NCBI GenBank assembly: GCA_002279065.1
Contig: NCKB01000014.1
Coordinates: forward strand, 55,755-119,754
Origin: Lysobacterales bacterium 15-68-25
GTDB taxonomy: Bacteria; Pseudomonadota; Gammaproteobacteria; Xanthomonadales; Rhodanobacteraceae
DNA: 64,000 nt
Direction of reading: 5' to 3'
The notes below the pieces were generated by a model, which saw nothing but the letters and a program-made list of their open reading frames with translations, made no database searches and was not told where the DNA came from. Shown piece by piece: positions 46,882 to 59,088 of this stretch. The position numbers and the translations under genes were made by a program. The first letter of the stretch is position 1; every line of letters begins with the position of its first letter.

Positions 46882-48195
46882 TCACTCCAGCGGCGGGGCG
46901 GTGCGTTCGAGCAGGTCGCGCAGCAGCACGGCGTCGCCGCCGGGGCCGCCGCTCAGCGGAGCGATGACGCTGCGCGGCGCGTCGATGTCCAGGTGCCAGC
47001 CGTCCTCGTCGACCCGCTCGCCGACGATGGCGCCGGCGGCCTTGAGCCGGGCGTGCAGCCGACCGGCGGACAGCGGCAGGCGCAGCTCGGAGCGCACGCG
47101 GTCGCCGCCGAGCAGCTCGCCCAGCGCCTCGCGCAGCAGTTCCAGCCCCTGCCCCGTGCCGGCCGAGAGCCACACCTGCACCGGGCGGCCCTCGCCGTCG
47201 CGGACGATGCGCGGCTCGGCGCCGGCCAGGTCGATCTTGTTCATCACGTGCAGCTGCGGCAGGTCGCCGGCGCCGATTTCCTCGAGCACGCCGTCGACCA
47301 CGCGGTGCAGGCGGTCGCGCTCCTCGTCGGCGGCGTCGCTGACGTGCAGCAGCAGGTCGGCGTCGCGCGCCTCGGCCAGGGTGCCGCGGAAGGCGGCTAC
47401 CAGGTCGTGCGGCAGGTCGCGCACGAAACCCACGGTGTCGGCGATCACCGCCGGGCCGCAGCTGAGGTCCTCGATGCGGCGCACGGTGGGATCGAGCGTG
47501 GCGAAGAGCTGGTCGGCGGCATACACGCCGCCGGCGGTGAGCGCGTTGAACAGGGTGGACTTGCCGGCATTGGTGTAGCCGACCAGCGCCACCCGCGGCA
47601 CCGTGTTGCGCAGTCGCGCGCGGCGCTGCTGGCCACGCTGCACCTGCACCTTCTCCAGCCGCTTGGTGAGCATCTTCACCCGCTCGGCGAGCAGGCGGCG
47701 GTCGGTTTCCAGCTGGGTTTCGCCGGGGCCGCGGTTGCCGATGGCACCGCCGCGCTGGGCGTCCAAGTGGGTCCAGCCGCGCACCAGCCGGGTGGCGATG
47801 TGCTTGAGCTGGGCCAGCTCCACTTCCAGCTTGCCTTCGTGGGAGCGGGCGCGCTGGGCGAAGATGTCCAGGATAAGCCCGGCACGATCGACCACGCGCA
47901 CGCCCAGATGCTTTTCCAGGTTGCGCTCCTGCACGGGGCTGAGCAGGTGGTCGACCAGCACCAGGTCGGCCTCGAGCGCGCGGGCCATCTCGGCCACCTC
48001 GTCGGCCTTGCCGGTGCCGATGTAGAAGCGCGGGTTGGGCACCTCCACGCGCGCCGGCACCGTGCCGAGGATCTCGGCACCGGCGGACTTGGCCAGCTCG
48101 GCGAACTCTTCCGCGCGACGCGCGGCGTCGCCCTCGCCGCGCGAATGCGGCTGGACGAGCAAGGCGCGTTCGCCTCTCTTCTGTCTATCGAACAC
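46882..48195 (-). CDS. hflX: Ribosome-associated GTPase HflX
   Basis: The 437-residue protein starts at GTG. The N-terminal nucleotide-binding HflX domain ('AELAKSAGAEILG...NPRFYIGTGKADEVAEM') and the long coiled linker ('GPGETQLETDRRLLAERVKML') precede the Obg/Era-type G domain. The G domain has G1 'GYTNAGKST', G3 'DTVGFVRDLPHDLV' and G4 'NKID'. A ~70-residue C-terminal domain ends the protein. HflX splits or rescues stalled 70S ribosomes, particularly under stress. It lies behind hfq in the classical miaA-hfq-hflX-hflKC cluster. Confidence 0.97.
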   Translation of the reverse strand: MFDRQKRGERALLVQPHSRGEGDAARRAEEFAELAKSAGAEILGTVPARVEVPNPRFYIGTGKADEVAEMARALEADLVLVDHLLSPVQERNLEKHLGVRVVDRAGLILDIFAQRARSHEGKLEVELAQLKHIATRLVRGWTHLDAQRGGAIGNRGPGETQLETDRRLLAERVKMLTKRLEKVQVQRGQQRRARLRNTVPRVALVGYTNAGKSTLFNALTAGGVYAADQLFATLDPTVRRIEDLSCGPAVIADTVGFVRDLPHDLVAAFRGTLAEARDADLLLHVSDAADEERDRLHRVVDGVLEEIGAGDLPQLHVMNKIDLAGAEPRIVRDGEGRPVQVWLSAGTGQGLELLREALGELLGGDRVRSELRLPLSAGRLHARLKAAGAIVGERVDEDGWHLDIDAPRSVIAPLSGGPGGDAVLLRDLLERTAPPLE

Positions 48196-48256
48196 GGGGG
48201 CTGGCGGCTCCGGCGGATGGGACGTCCCTGGATGGGGGCAACGCCGGCACGATCAA

Positions 48257-48283
48257 GCGGGCGGCCGGGTCACGGCCGCCCGC
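48257..48283 (-). terminator. Hairpin between hfq and hflX
   Basis: A perfect 11-bp stem (GCGGGCGGCCG / CGGCCGCCCGC) with a 5-nt loop directly downstream of hfq. The minus strand continues TTGATCG, so there is no real U-tract. It could be an attenuator or an mRNA-stabilising structure. Confidence 0.45.
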
Positions 48284-48289
48284 CCGGGT

Positions 48290-48559
48290 TCAGGCCTCGG
48301 CGTCGGCCGCCGCGGCAGGCGTCTCGGACTGGCCCTCGTGGCCATTGCCCACGCGCACGTTGCGGCTGGGCACCACGGTGGAGATGGCGTGCTTATAGAC
48401 CATCTGGCTGACCTGGTTGCGCAGCAGCACGACGAACTGGTCGAAGGACTCGACCGTGCCCTGCAGCTTGATGCCGTTCACCAGGTAGATGGACACCGGG
48501 ATGCGCTCGCGGCGCAGTGCGTTGAGAAAAGGATCCTGCAAAGACTGCCCTTTGGACAT
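48290..48559 (-). CDS. hfq: RNA chaperone Hfq
   Basis: The 89-residue protein forms the hexameric Sm-like ring that pairs small RNAs with mRNAs. Sm1 is '[32 protein letters not shown]'; Sm2 is '[17 protein letters not shown]' with the invariant YKHA. The proximal-face Q8 and rim arginines are in '[15 protein letters not shown]'. The C-terminal tail of ~20 residues is short and Ala/Glu-rich ([11 protein letters not shown]). ATG 48559 is the family start; upstream in-frame sequence is not conserved. It sits between miaA and hflX. Confidence 0.98.
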   Translation of the reverse strand: MSKGQSLQDPFLNALRRERIPVSIYLVNGIKLQGTVESFDQFVVLLRNQVSQMVYKHAISTVVPSRNVRVGNGHEGQSETPAAAADAEA

Positions 48560-48702
48560 TGTTCTGGTTCTCCCCCGTCTGATGCGGCGGTCCGGACAAA
48601 AAGAAAGCGCGCCCGCTCCGGACCAAGTGCCGGGGATGTTAACCGCTTTTAAATCGATGGCGAAAGCGCCGCGGCGCGCCGGGTGGCGGACCGCGATGGC
48701 TG

Positions 48703-49665
48703 TCACATCAGTTGCTTAGCCGCCCGCCCCAGGAACAACTCCAGCGCCTCGACGGCACGGCCGGCGAGGTCCGGGCGCTCCGGGTCGAGCACGCGGGCGT
48801 CCAGCTCGCTGCGCAGCCAGGTGATCTGCCGCTTGGCCAGCTGGCGGGTGGCGTAGACGCCGCGGTTGCGCAGCTCGGCGGCGTCGAACTCGCCATCCAG
48901 GTGCTGCCAGGCCTGGCGGTAGCCAACCGCACGGATCGCCGGCAGGTCGGCGTGCAGGTCGCCGCGGGCCTTGAGCGCGCGCACCTCGTCGAGGAAGCCG
49001 GCGGCCAGCATGGCGTCGAAGCGCTCGGCGATGCGCGCGTGCAGCGGTGCCCGGTCGGCCGGCAGCAGGGCCAGCTTCATCACCCGCCACGGAAACGGCT
49101 CGCGCCGCTGGCTGCCCTGCAGCTCGGAGATCGGCCGGCCGGTGAGCGCGATCACTTCCAGCGCGCGCTGGATGCGCTGGGCGTCGTGGATGCCGATGCG
49201 CGCGGCGGCAACCGGGTCCTGCCCGGTGAGCCGGGCGTGCAGTTCGGGCCAGCCGATTTCGGACGCCTCGGCGCTGATCTGTGCTCGGATCTCCGCGTCC
49301 GCCTCCGGCAGCGACGACAAACCCTGCTGCAGGGCACGGAAATACAGCCCGGTGCCGCCGACCAGCAGCGGCACCTGGCCGGCGTCGGTGATCGCCCGCA
49401 TCGCGTCCAGCGCGTCGGCGCGGAAGTCGGCGGCCGAATACGGCTCGGCCGGATCGCGGATGTCGATCAGCGCGTGCGGGTAGCGTGCCAGGGTGGCGGC
49501 GTCCGGCTTGGCGCTGCCGATGTCCAGCCCGCGGTAGACCAGCGCCGAGTCCACGCTGACCAGCCCCACCGGGAAGCGGTCGGCCAGGGCACAGGCGAGC
49601 GCGGTCTTGCCCGACGCGGTCGGGCCCATCAGGAAGATCGCCAGCGGGCGTGCGTCGGTGGGCAT
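48703..49665 (-). CDS. miaA: tRNA dimethylallyltransferase
   Basis: The 320-residue enzyme transfers a dimethylallyl group to A37 of tRNAs that read UNN codons, producing i6A37. The P-loop '[11 protein letters not shown]' is near the start, followed by '[18 protein letters not shown]', '[18 protein letters not shown]', '[12 protein letters not shown]' and '[11 protein letters not shown]...[15 protein letters not shown]', all MiaA blocks. ATG 49665 directly precedes the conserved core; an upstream extension overlaps the tdh promoter region and is low-complexity. First gene of the miaA-hfq-hflX-hflKC cluster. Confidence 0.97.
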   Translation of the reverse strand: MPTDARPLAIFLMGPTASGKTALACALADRFPVGLVSVDSALVYRGLDIGSAKPDAATLARYPHALIDIRDPAEPYSAADFRADALDAMRAITDAGQVPLLVGGTGLYFRALQQGLSSLPEADAEIRAQISAEASEIGWPELHARLTGQDPVAAARIGIHDAQRIQRALEVIALTGRPISELQGSQRREPFPWRVMKLALLPADRAPLHARIAERFDAMLAAGFLDEVRALKARGDLHADLPAIRAVGYRQAWQHLDGEFDAAELRNRGVYATRQLAKRQITWLRSELDARVLDPERPDLAGRAVEALELFLGRAAKQLM

Positions 49666-49811
49666 CGGGCAAGTGTAGAGGGCTGCCGCCGGCGGATGGA
49701 CCCTTGCGCCGCCATGCTGCGCTGCCGAAGCGGCCGGCGATGCCCGGCCCGTATAATCGTCGGCTGATTCCGCGGCCACCCCGCCGCGTCACCCCACCCA
49801 CGGATGTCCCC

Positions 49812-50846
49812 ATGCCTCAGACGATGAAAGCCCTGGTCAAGCGCCACGCCGAACCCGGCATCTGGATGGAAGAAGTGCCGGTGCCCGAGGTCGGCCCGAA
49901 CGAGGTGCTGATCAAGCTGGAGAAGACCGCGATCTGCGGCACCGACCTGCACATCTACAAGTGGGACGAGTGGAGCCAGCGCACGATCAAGCCGGGCCTC
50001 ACCATCGGTCATGAGTTCGTCGGCCGCATCGTCGACATGGGCCCGGGCGTGACCGGCTACCAGATCGGCGACCGCGTCTCGGCCGAGGGCCACATCGTCT
50101 GCGGCCACTGCCGCAACTGCCGTGCCGGGCGCCAGCACCTGTGCCCGAACACGGTGGGCATCGGCGTGAACCGCAACGGCGCGTTCGCCGAGTACATGGC
50201 CATGCCGGCCTCGAACCTGTGGCCGATCCCCGACCAGATCCCGTCCGAGCTGGCCGCGTTCTTCGACCCGTACGGCAACGCCGCGCACTGCGCACTGGAG
50301 TTCGACGTGATCGGCGAGGACGTGCTGATCACCGGCGCCGGCCCGATCGGCATCATCGCGGCGGGCATCTGCAAGCACATCGGCGCGCGCAACGTGGTGG
50401 TCACCGACGTCAACGACTACCGCCTGAAGCTGGCCGCCGACATGGGCGCCACCCGCGTGGTGAACGTGGCCAACCAGTCGCTGCGCGACGTGGTGAAGGA
50501 CCTGCACATCCAGGGTTTCGACGTGGGCCTGGAGATGAGCGGCAACCCGCGCGCCTTCGGCGACATGCTCGAGTGCATGTACCACGGCGGCAAGATCGCC
50601 ATGCTCGGCATCATGCCGCGCGGCGCCGGCATCGACTGGGACAAGGTGATCTTCAAGGGCCTCACCCTGCAGGGCATCTACGGCCGCAAGATGTACGAGA
50701 CCTGGTACAAGATGACGCAGATGGTGCTCACCGGCTTCCCGCTGCAGAAGGTGCTCACCCACCAGATCGCCATCGACGACTTCCAGCGCGGCTTCGACCT
50801 GATGGCCGAGGGCAACTGCGGCAAGGTCGTCTGCAGCTGGACCTGA
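49812..50846 (+). CDS. tdh: L-threonine 3-dehydrogenase
   Basis: The 344-residue zinc MDR-family enzyme oxidises L-threonine to 2-amino-3-ketobutyrate with NAD+. Catalytic zinc ligands are the Cys in '[16 protein letters not shown]' and His-Glu in 'TIGHEFVG'. The structural zinc loop is '[15 protein letters not shown]'. The NAD-binding site is '[14 protein letters not shown]', with Tdh-specific '[33 protein letters not shown]'. Its product is the substrate of Kbl, encoded at 54781. The two genes are separated by a large DUF748 gene, an unusual spacing. Confidence 0.97.
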   Translation: MPQTMKALVKRHAEPGIWMEEVPVPEVGPNEVLIKLEKTAICGTDLHIYKWDEWSQRTIKPGLTIGHEFVGRIVDMGPGVTGYQIGDRVSAEGHIVCGHCRNCRAGRQHLCPNTVGIGVNRNGAFAEYMAMPASNLWPIPDQIPSELAAFFDPYGNAAHCALEFDVIGEDVLITGAGPIGIIAAGICKHIGARNVVVTDVNDYRLKLAADMGATRVVNVANQSLRDVVKDLHIQGFDVGLEMSGNPRAFGDMLECMYHGGKIAMLGIMPRGAGIDWDKVIFKGLTLQGIYGRKMYETWYKMTQMVLTGFPLQKVLTHQIAIDDFQRGFDLMAEGNCGKVVCSWT

Positions 50847-51041
50847 GTCCCGCGCACTGACCGCCGGCCGCCGCGTGCGGCCGGCGCGTCCCACTCCGAT
50901 CGAACTTGCGCTTCACGCGGCCGAGGCTGGGCGGCGGCTAGGCTTGTCCGTACACTTCGGTACGGACCCGCAGGGGCACCGGGTCCGGTGCCGGTGGCGT
51001 CCAACCGCGCCGCCGGAATGCGGCGTACTGGGAGTGCTTCG

Positions 51042-54000
51042 ATGCGCATCCGTCGTTTGCTGGAAGACCCCCGCGCCGCGCGCGCGCTGGACCGTACGCG
51101 TGAGCTGGCCCGCTCCCGGCGAACACGCCGCACGCTGGCGATCGTCGCGGCCGTGCTGGTGCTGTTCGGCCTGCTCGGCTTCTTCGCCGCCCCGCCGATC
51201 CTGCGCGGACAGATCGAAAAACGCGCCAGCGCGGCGCTGTCCCGCCCGGTGACCGTGGGCGCGGTGCACTTCAACCCGTTCACCCTGCGCCTGCAGCTGG
51301 ACCGCCTGCACATCGGCAGCCGCGACGGGAAGACGGCCTTCGTCGATGTGGACGAGGCGGTGATCAACGCCTCGTGGACCTCGCTGTTCCGCATGGCGCC
51401 GGTGCTCGATGCGCTGCGGCTCGACCACCCGCAGCTGCACCTGGCGCGCAGCGCGGACGGCCGCTTCAACTTCTCCGACCTGATCGACCGCTACGCCGCC
51501 AAACCGGGCGCCCCACCCTCGCCGCCGGCCCGTTTCGCGCTGGCCAACATCCAGGTGCACAACGGCGACATCCGCTTCGACGACCAGCGCACCCGGGCCA
51601 GCCACCGCATCGACCAGCTCGACGTGGGCATCCCGTTCCTGGCCAACCTGCCCAGCGACACCGACATCTACGTGCAGCCGCTGCTGGCGATGCGGGTGGA
51701 TGGCAGCCCGCTGCGCATCGACGGGCAGACCAAGCCGTTCGCCGACTCGCGCGAATCGATCATGCATTTCCAGTTCGACAAGCTGGACCTGCCGCGCTAC
51801 CTCGCCTACGTGCCTGCGGCCGCGCTTCCGGTATCCATCCCGAAGGGCCTGCTGAGCGGCGTGCTGGATCTGCACTTCGTGCAGAGCCAGCCGACCCCGC
51901 AACTCAAGCTCACCGGCCACCTGCAGTTGGACAGCTTCGCGCTGGCGACGCGCCAGGGCGCACCGATCCTCGACCTGGGCCACGGCGGCGCGCAACTGCT
52001 CGACGTACAGCCGCTGGCGTCGCGCTATCACCTCGGCACCGTGGTGCTGGACCACGCCGCACTGAGCTACCGTCAGAGTGCCGACGGCCACAGCAACTTC
52101 GATGCGTTGACCGCCGGCACGCCCGCCGCGGCCGACAAGACGCCCACCGACCTGCGCATCGACGGGCTGTTCCTGACCGACGGCGCCGTGCACTACACCA
52201 ACGCCACGCAGCAGACGCTGGACCTCTCCCGCGTGCGCGGCGCGCTGCACGGCCTGAGCCTGTTGAAGGCGCCCGCCGGCACGTTGAACCTGGCGGCGGC
52301 GCTCGGTGGCGGCGACATCACCGCCCGGGGTACGCTGGATCTGGCCGCCGGCCAACTCAAGGCCGCGCTCGGCCTGAAGCAGGTGGCGGTGGCACCGCTG
52401 CAGGCGATCGCCGCACCCGACCTGCGGGCACCGGTCACCCAGGGACGGCTCGACGCCGGCGGCCAGCTCGCGCTGGACTGGGGCAAGGCGGTCAACGTGC
52501 ACCTGACCGATGCGCACGCCACGGTGAGCGATTTCGCGCTCGCCCCGCAGCAGCAAGGACGCGGTCCGGCGATGGCGTGGGGCCGGCTCGACGCGGCGAT
52601 TCCGCTGTTCGACCTGGCCAGTCGCCAGGTACAGCTGGGCGACGTCACCGTGCACCGCCCCGCGCTGGACGTCGAGCGCGCGCGCAACGGCAAGCTGAGC
52701 CTGATGGAGCTGCTGCCGGAAACACCGGCTGCACCGAAGGGCGCCTCGTCCCCGGCCGCGCCCTGGCACTGGCAACTGGGCCGCCTCGCGCTGGACGACG
52801 GCAGCGTGGACTTCACCGATCTCGCCGCCGGCACGCGCCCGGTGAAGACCAAGCTCACGGCGATGAAGGGACACCTGGACGGTCTCAGCGACAAACTCGG
52901 CGAAGCACGCCCGTTCGCGCTCGCCGGCACGATCGACCGCGGCAGCTTCGACGCCAGCGGCACGCTGCGCCCCGATCCGCTCGGTGCCGAGCTGAAGCTG
53001 ACCACGCGCAACCTGGACATCGCCCGCTTCGTGCCCTACCTCGACGTGCCGCTGAACGTGACCGTCGCCAGCGCGCGCCTGACCAGCGACGGCAAGCTGC
53101 GCTACGACGCACGCGGCCGCACGCCCTCACTCCGCTACCAGGGCAACGCCGCACTGGAGCGGGTACGCGTGCAGGACAAGCTGACCGGCGACGACTTCCT
53201 GCGCTGGCGCACGCTCACCGCCTCGCGACTGAGCGCCGAGATCGGGCCGTCCACGCCGCGGGTGGATGTCGGCGCACTGGTGCTCACCTCGTTCTACGCC
53301 CGCGTGATCATCAACGCCGACGGCCGGCTGAACCTGGCCGACGTGGTGGCCTCGCCGGCGTCCGCGCCGGTGTCGGTGACCCGCGCCGAAGGCAGCGTGC
53401 CGACCCCGGCTGCCAACGCTCCCACACCGCCGCCGGCCGCTTCGACCGCGGTGGCGCAAGTCCCCGCGCCGGCGAGCAGTGCCGCGCCGGCAGCCGACAT
53501 CCACCTGGGCGGCATCACCCTGGTGAACGGCCAGCTCAACTACACCGACAACTTCATCAAGCCCAACTACACCGCCAACCTCACCAAGCTCACCGGCAAG
53601 ATCGGCGCCTTCGGCACCAAGCCGGGCGACCCGCCGGCCGACCTCACCGTGCAGGCCGCGCTGGACGAGAACTCGCCGGTGGACATCAACGGCACCATCA
53701 ACCCGCTGCAGCCGGTGGCCTTCCTCGACATCAAGGGCAAGGCCGACGAGGTGGAGCTGACCCGGCTGGCCGCCTATTCGCGCAAGTACGCCGGCTACCC
53801 GATCACCTCGGGCAAGCTCAACATGGACGTCCACTACCAGCTCGACAACCGCAAGCTGGAGGCCGACAACCACATCTTCATCACCCAGCTCACCTTCGGC
53901 GACCGCGACAACAGCCCCGGCGTGAAGCACCTGCCGGTGAAGCTGGCGGTGGCGCTGCTGCGGGACACCGAGGGCAACATCGACGTGAACCTGCCGGTGT

Positions 54001-54698
54001 CCGGCTCCCTGGACGATCCGCAGTTCAGCGTCGGCGGGCTGGTCTGGCGGGCGATCGTCAACCTGGTCGCCAAGGCGGTGACCGCGCCGTTCCGCCTGCT
54101 CGGCGCCGCGTTCGGCGGAGCGGGAGCGGACCTGGGCTACGTCGAGTTCGCGCCCGGCTCGGCCATCCTCGATGCCAAGGCGCAGGAGCGGCTGGGCAAG
54201 CTGGTGGCGATCCTGCAGAAGAAGCCTTCGCTGAAGCTGGACATCATCGGCCGGGTCGACCCGACCAAGGACCGCGACGGCCTGCGCAAGGTCACCGTGG
54301 AGAACCTGATCCGTCGCGAGCTGGTGCTCGACGAAAAGGGCAAGGACGCCGACGTGTCCGATACCGCCCTCGCCGACGTGCGGGTGACGCCGGACCAGGT
54401 CGAGAAGTACCTCAAGCGGGCCTACAGGCACGACGACATCCCGAACAAGCCGCGCAATTTCCTCGGCCTGAAGAAGTCGCTGGACCCGGACGAGATGCGC
54501 GGCCTGATGGAAGCCAACGTGGCGGTGGACGAACCGGCCATGCGCGCCCTGGCCAAGCGCCGCGCCGACGCCGTACGCAGCTGGCTCACCGGCAAGCTCG
54601 ACGCCTCGCGCTACGACGAGAAGCCGGTGGTGCTCGATGCCAAGGGCATCGACGACAAGGGCAAGACCACCCGGGTGGATTTCGGCCTGCACCAATAG
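51042..54698 (+). CDS. Giant AsmA/DUF748-family envelope protein
   Basis: The 1218-residue protein has a basic cytoplasmic start, one N-terminal membrane helix (about residues 29-50, [18 protein letters not shown]) and a huge periplasmic part. The '[25 protein letters not shown]' motif and repeated beta-rich segments match AsmA-like/DUF748 proteins, bridge-like lipid-transfer relatives (TamB, YhdP type) between the membranes. An Ala/Pro linker lies at about residues 780-825. The C-terminal ~180 residues ('[33 protein letters not shown]') have an OmpA-like flavour. ATG 51042 follows GGGAG. It sits between tdh and kbl, and a functional link with them is doubtful. Confidence 0.87.
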   Translation: MRIRRLLEDPRAARALDRTRELARSRRTRRTLAIVAAVLVLFGLLGFFAAPPILRGQIEKRASAALSRPVTVGAVHFNPFTLRLQLDRLHIGSRDGKTAFVDVDEAVINASWTSLFRMAPVLDALRLDHPQLHLARSADGRFNFSDLIDRYAAKPGAPPSPPARFALANIQVHNGDIRFDDQRTRASHRIDQLDVGIPFLANLPSDTDIYVQPLLAMRVDGSPLRIDGQTKPFADSRESIMHFQFDKLDLPRYLAYVPAAALPVSIPKGLLSGVLDLHFVQSQPTPQLKLTGHLQLDSFALATRQGAPILDLGHGGAQLLDVQPLASRYHLGTVVLDHAALSYRQSADGHSNFDALTAGTPAAADKTPTDLRIDGLFLTDGAVHYTNATQQTLDLSRVRGALHGLSLLKAPAGTLNLAAALGGGDITARGTLDLAAGQLKAALGLKQVAVAPLQAIAAPDLRAPVTQGRLDAGGQLALDWGKAVNVHLTDAHATVSDFALAPQQQGRGPAMAWGRLDAAIPLFDLASRQVQLGDVTVHRPALDVERARNGKLSLMELLPETPAAPKGASSPAAPWHWQLGRLALDDGSVDFTDLAAGTRPVKTKLTAMKGHLDGLSDKLGEARPFALAGTIDRGSFDASGTLRPDPLGAELKLTTRNLDIARFVPYLDVPLNVTVASARLTSDGKLRYDARGRTPSLRYQGNAALERVRVQDKLTGDDFLRWRTLTASRLSAEIGPSTPRVDVGALVLTSFYARVIINADGRLNLADVVASPASAPVSVTRAEGSVPTPAANAPTPPPAASTAVAQVPAPASSAAPAADIHLGGITLVNGQLNYTDNFIKPNYTANLTKLTGKIGAFGTKPGDPPADLTVQAALDENSPVDINGTINPLQPVAFLDIKGKADEVELTRLAAYSRKYAGYPITSGKLNMDVHYQLDNRKLEADNHIFITQLTFGDRDNSPGVKHLPVKLAVALLRDTEGNIDVNLPVSGSLDDPQFSVGGLVWRAIVNLVAKAVTAPFRLLGAAFGGAGADLGYVEFAPGSAILDAKAQERLGKLVAILQKKPSLKLDIIGRVDPTKDRDGLRKVTVENLIRRELVLDEKGKDADVSDTALADVRVTPDQVEKYLKRAYRHDDIPNKPRNFLGLKKSLDPDEMRGLMEANVAVDEPAMRALAKRRADAVRSWLTGKLDASRYDEKPVVLDAKGIDDKGKTTRVDFGLHQ

Positions 54699-54780
54699 CG
54701 GCGGCGGGCGGCGGGACTTCCTTCACAGCCCCGCCGCGAGCGGCGACAATATCGCTTTGCCCACGCACAAGGTCCCCGCC

Positions 54781-55977
<1,197 letters not shown>

Positions 55978-55999
55978 GCCCTCTTCGCCGCGCCACGGC

Positions 56000-56755
56000 T
56001 CAGCCGCGACGCAGCGCCTGCACCTCGTCCACGGTGAGGTGCCGCCACTGGCCCTTGGGCAGCTCGCCCAGGGCCAGCGGACCGATCGCCACGCGGATCA
56101 GGCGCAGCACGCCGATGTCGTGCGCCGCGAGCAGCCGGCGGATGTGGCGATTGCGCCCCTCGTCCAGCACGACTTCCAGCCAGGCGTTCTTCTCGCCTTC
56201 GCGCAGCACGTCCACCGCCACCGCACCCAGCCGCTCGCCGGCATCGACGACGCCGGCACGCAGCTTCGCGAGCAGGGCCTCGTCCGGGCGGCAATCGACT
56301 TGCACATGGTAGGTCTTGTCCACGTGATGCTTCGGTTCGGTGAGTCCGGCCGCCCACCCGGTGTCGTTGCTCAACAGCAGCAGGCCTTCGCTGGCCCGAT
56401 CGAGCCGGCCGACCGGGCCGAGCCACGGTAGTCCGGCCTCCTCCAGCAGGCCGTAGACGGTGTCGCGGCCGCGTTCGTCCGCCGCGCTCACCACCACCCC
56501 GCGCGGCTTGTTGAGGGCGATGTAGACCCGTTCGGCGGCACCGACCGGACGGCCGTCCAGCGTCAGGCGCTCGCGCTCGGCGTCGGTGGGGCGCTCCGGA
56601 TCGCGGATGCAGCGACCATCGACCGTCACCCTGCCCTCGCGCACAGCCTGTTCGGCCTGGCTGCGCGAGCACACGCCGAGCTTGCTCAGCACGCGGGCCA
56701 GACCGTAGCGTGGCCGCGCGGAACGTGGAGCAACAGGGGAACGTCGAGAGGTCAT
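56000..56755 (-). CDS. RsuA/RluB-family rRNA pseudouridine synthase
   Basis: The 251-residue enzyme has an N-terminal S4 RNA-binding domain ('GLARVLSKLGVCSRSQAEQAVREGRVTVDG') and the catalytic domain. The domain carries the aspartate in 'GRLDRASEGLLLLSND', and 'ALNKPRGVVVSA' and 'LDEGRNRHIRRLLAA', all RsuA/RluB/RluE/RluF signatures. It converts a specific uridine of rRNA to pseudouridine; RluE, RluB, RluF and RsuA cannot be told apart by eye. ATG 56755 begins a ~15-residue Arg/Pro-rich leader. Convergent with kbl; divergent from the desaturase operon. Confidence 0.93.
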   Translation of the reverse strand: MTSRRSPVAPRSARPRYGLARVLSKLGVCSRSQAEQAVREGRVTVDGRCIRDPERPTDAERERLTLDGRPVGAAERVYIALNKPRGVVVSAADERGRDTVYGLLEEAGLPWLGPVGRLDRASEGLLLLSNDTGWAAGLTEPKHHVDKTYHVQVDCRPDEALLAKLRAGVVDAGERLGAVAVDVLREGEKNAWLEVVLDEGRNRHIRRLLAAHDIGVLRLIRVAIGPLALGELPKGQWRHLTVDEVQALRRG

Positions 56756-56897
56756 CGCGGCAGCCTAGCGAGCGGGCCGAGCGTGCGGCAAGCACGTGCA
56801 GCCCACACGCGTGCCTCTGCGGGTTCGGCTGCATCCGGCGTCGTGTGGCATTCGTACGTCTTCACGTGTGCAGTTCCCACCGATCCGGACCGATCCC

Positions 56898-57839
56898 ATG
56901 AACCCAGGCAGTGCATCACCCGGCGTACTCAGGCGAATGGCCGTCGGTCTGGTCCGCTGGTTCGATACCAGCGCGCAGGATGCCGGGGAGGATGACGACC
57001 GCATCGACTGGGTGCGGGTGGTCCCCTTCATCGCGATGCACCTGGCCTGCCTCGGCGTGATCTGGGTGGGCTTCTCCTGGTTCGCGTTCTGGGTCGCGCT
57101 GGGTCTGTACGCGCTGCGCATGTTCGCGGTGACCGCGTTCTACCACCGCTACTTCTCGCACCGCGCGTTCAAGGCCTCGCGGCCGGTGCAGTTCGTGTTC
57201 GCGGTGATCGGCGCGGCGGCGGTGCAGCGCGGCCCGCTGTGGTGGGCGGCGCACCACCGCAACCATCACCGTCACGCCGACACGCCCGCCGACGTGCACT
57301 CGCCGGTGCAGCACGGCTTCCTGCGCAGCCACATGGGCTGGTTCATGACCCGAGGCGGCTTCCGCACCGACTGGTCGAAGATCCCCGACCTGGTGAAATA
57401 CCCGGAGCTGCGCCTGCTCGACCGTTTCGACCTGCTGGTGCCGGTGGCGCTGGCGGTGGGCCTGTTCTTCTGGGGCCGCTGGCTCGGCGTCGCGCACCCG
57501 GAGCTGGGCACCAGCGGCCCGCAGTTGCTGGTGTGGGGCTTCTTCATCTCCACCATCGTGCTGTTCCACGTCACGGTGACGATCAACTCGCTGGCGCACC
57601 GCTTCGGCAGCCGCCGCTTCGAGACACGAGACAACAGCCGCAACAACTGGCTGCTGGCGCTGCTCACCTTCGGCGAGGGCTGGCACAACAACCACCACTA
57701 CTTCCCGGGCTCGGCACGCCAGGGTTTCCGCTGGTGGGAGGTGGACCTGACCTTCTACATCCTGCGCACGCTGTCGCTGTTCGGCGTGGTGCGGGGACTG
57801 AAGGCCGTGCCGGCCGGCCTCAAACGTGGCCAGCACTGA
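56898..57839 (+). CDS. Membrane fatty-acid desaturase (delta-9 type)
   Basis: The 313-residue membrane protein has about four hydrophobic helices and the three histidine boxes of acyl-CoA/acyl-lipid desaturases: HRYFSH, HHRNHH and 'EGWHNNHH', which bind the di-iron centre. The length matches bacterial Des9-type enzymes. ATG 56898 is the likely start; ATG 56940 is a shorter alternative. It heads a tight run of seven genes ending at 63672 that all look like fatty-acid modifiers; the next gene starts only eight bases after its stop. It would supply the double bond on which the downstream methyltransferases act. Confidence 0.92.
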   Translation: MNPGSASPGVLRRMAVGLVRWFDTSAQDAGEDDDRIDWVRVVPFIAMHLACLGVIWVGFSWFAFWVALGLYALRMFAVTAFYHRYFSHRAFKASRPVQFVFAVIGAAAVQRGPLWWAAHHRNHHRHADTPADVHSPVQHGFLRSHMGWFMTRGGFRTDWSKIPDLVKYPELRLLDRFDLLVPVALAVGLFFWGRWLGVAHPELGTSGPQLLVWGFFISTIVLFHVTVTINSLAHRFGSRRFETRDNSRNNWLLALLTFGEGWHNNHHYFPGSARQGFRWWEVDLTFYILRTLSLFGVVRGLKAVPAGLKRGQH

Positions 57840-57846
57840 GGTGGGC

Positions 57847-59088
57847 ATGCGCATCGCGGTCATCGGCGGCGGCATTTCCGGCATGGCCTCGGCGTGGCTG
57901 CTGTCGCGGCGGCACGCGGTGGACCTGTACGAGGCGAACGCCTACATCGGCGGCCACACGCATACCCACGACGTGGCATCGGGCGGTCGCGATTATGCGG
58001 TGGATTCCGGTTTCATCGTGTTCAATCCGGACAACTACCCGCTGCTGTCCCGGCTGTTCGGCGAGCTGGGGGTCGATGCGCAGCCCACCACGATGAGCTT
58101 CGCCGTACACAACGAGGCGAGCGGGCTGGAGTACGGCGCCACCAGCCTTGACGCGCTGTTCTGCCAGCGCCTCAACCTGCTCTCGCCGAAGTTCTACGGC
58201 ATGGTGCGCGACATCGTGCGGTTCTATCGCGAGTCGCCGGCGCTGCTGCAGACGGCGGACGCCGGCCCGACGCTCGGCGACTACCTGGAGCGCCACCGCT
58301 ACGGCGCGATGTTCCGCGACGAACACATCGTGCCGATGGCCTCGGCGCTGTGGTCTTCGCCGTCGCGCAAGGTGCTGGACTTCCCCGCCCGCTACCTCGT
58401 GCAGTTCATGGCCAACCACCACATGCTGCAGCTCGACGGGCGACCCGAGTGGCGCGTGGTGCGCGGCGGATCGACCCGTTACGTGGACGCGCTGCGCGCG
58501 CGCTGGAACGTGCGCGAGCGCATCGCCAGCCCGGTGACCGCGGTGCGCCGCAGCGAGGACGGTGTGGAGATCACCAGCCTCGGCCAGACCGAGCGTTACG
58601 ACCAGGTGGTGCTGGCCTGCCACAGCAACGAGGCGCTGGCACTGCTGGCCGACGCCACGCCGGCCGAGCGCGAGGTGCTGGGCGCGATCCGCTACCAGGA
58701 AAACGATACCGTGCTGCACACCGACACCCGCCTGCTGCCGAAGCGGCGCAAGGCTTGGTCGGCGTGGAACGTGCTGATCCCCGCCTCGCCCACCGAGGCC
58801 TGCACGGTCACCTACTGCATGAACCTGCTGCAGTCGCTGGACGCGCCGGACACCTTCTGCGTGTCGCTGAACTGCAGCGACCGCATCGACCCGGCCAAGG
58901 TGATCCAGCGGATGCGCTATGCGCACCCGGAATACACCCATGCCTCGGTGGCCGCGCAGCAGCGCAAGGGCGAGATCCAGGGCCGGTCCGGCACCTGGTT
59001 CGCCGGCGCCTACTGGGGCTGGGGCTTCCACGAGGACGGCATGCGCAGCGCGGTCGAGGTCGCCCGCGCGCTGGGGGTGGACTGGTGA
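57847..59088 (+). CDS. FAD-dependent amine-oxidase-like oxidoreductase
   Basis: The 413-residue flavoprotein has the dinucleotide-binding start '[17 protein letters not shown]', '[24 protein letters not shown]', and a C-terminal '[32 protein letters not shown]', typical of the NAD(P)/FAD-dependent proteins that accompany DUF1365 and cyclopropane synthase genes. GAGGTGGGC precedes ATG 57847; a GTG at 57826 inside the desaturase end is another possible start. It overlaps the DUF1365 gene by four bases (GTGA). In Rhodobacter, a related flavoprotein of the furan-fatty-acid pathway oxidises methylated acyl chains. That role here is an inference. Confidence 0.9.
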   Translation: MRIAVIGGGISGMASAWLLSRRHAVDLYEANAYIGGHTHTHDVASGGRDYAVDSGFIVFNPDNYPLLSRLFGELGVDAQPTTMSFAVHNEASGLEYGATSLDALFCQRLNLLSPKFYGMVRDIVRFYRESPALLQTADAGPTLGDYLERHRYGAMFRDEHIVPMASALWSSPSRKVLDFPARYLVQFMANHHMLQLDGRPEWRVVRGGSTRYVDALRARWNVRERIASPVTAVRRSEDGVEITSLGQTERYDQVVLACHSNEALALLADATPAEREVLGAIRYQENDTVLHTDTRLLPKRRKAWSAWNVLIPASPTEACTVTYCMNLLQSLDAPDTFCVSLNCSDRIDPAKVIQRMRYAHPEYTHASVAAQQRKGEIQGRSGTWFAGAYWGWGFHEDGMRSAVEVARALGVDW

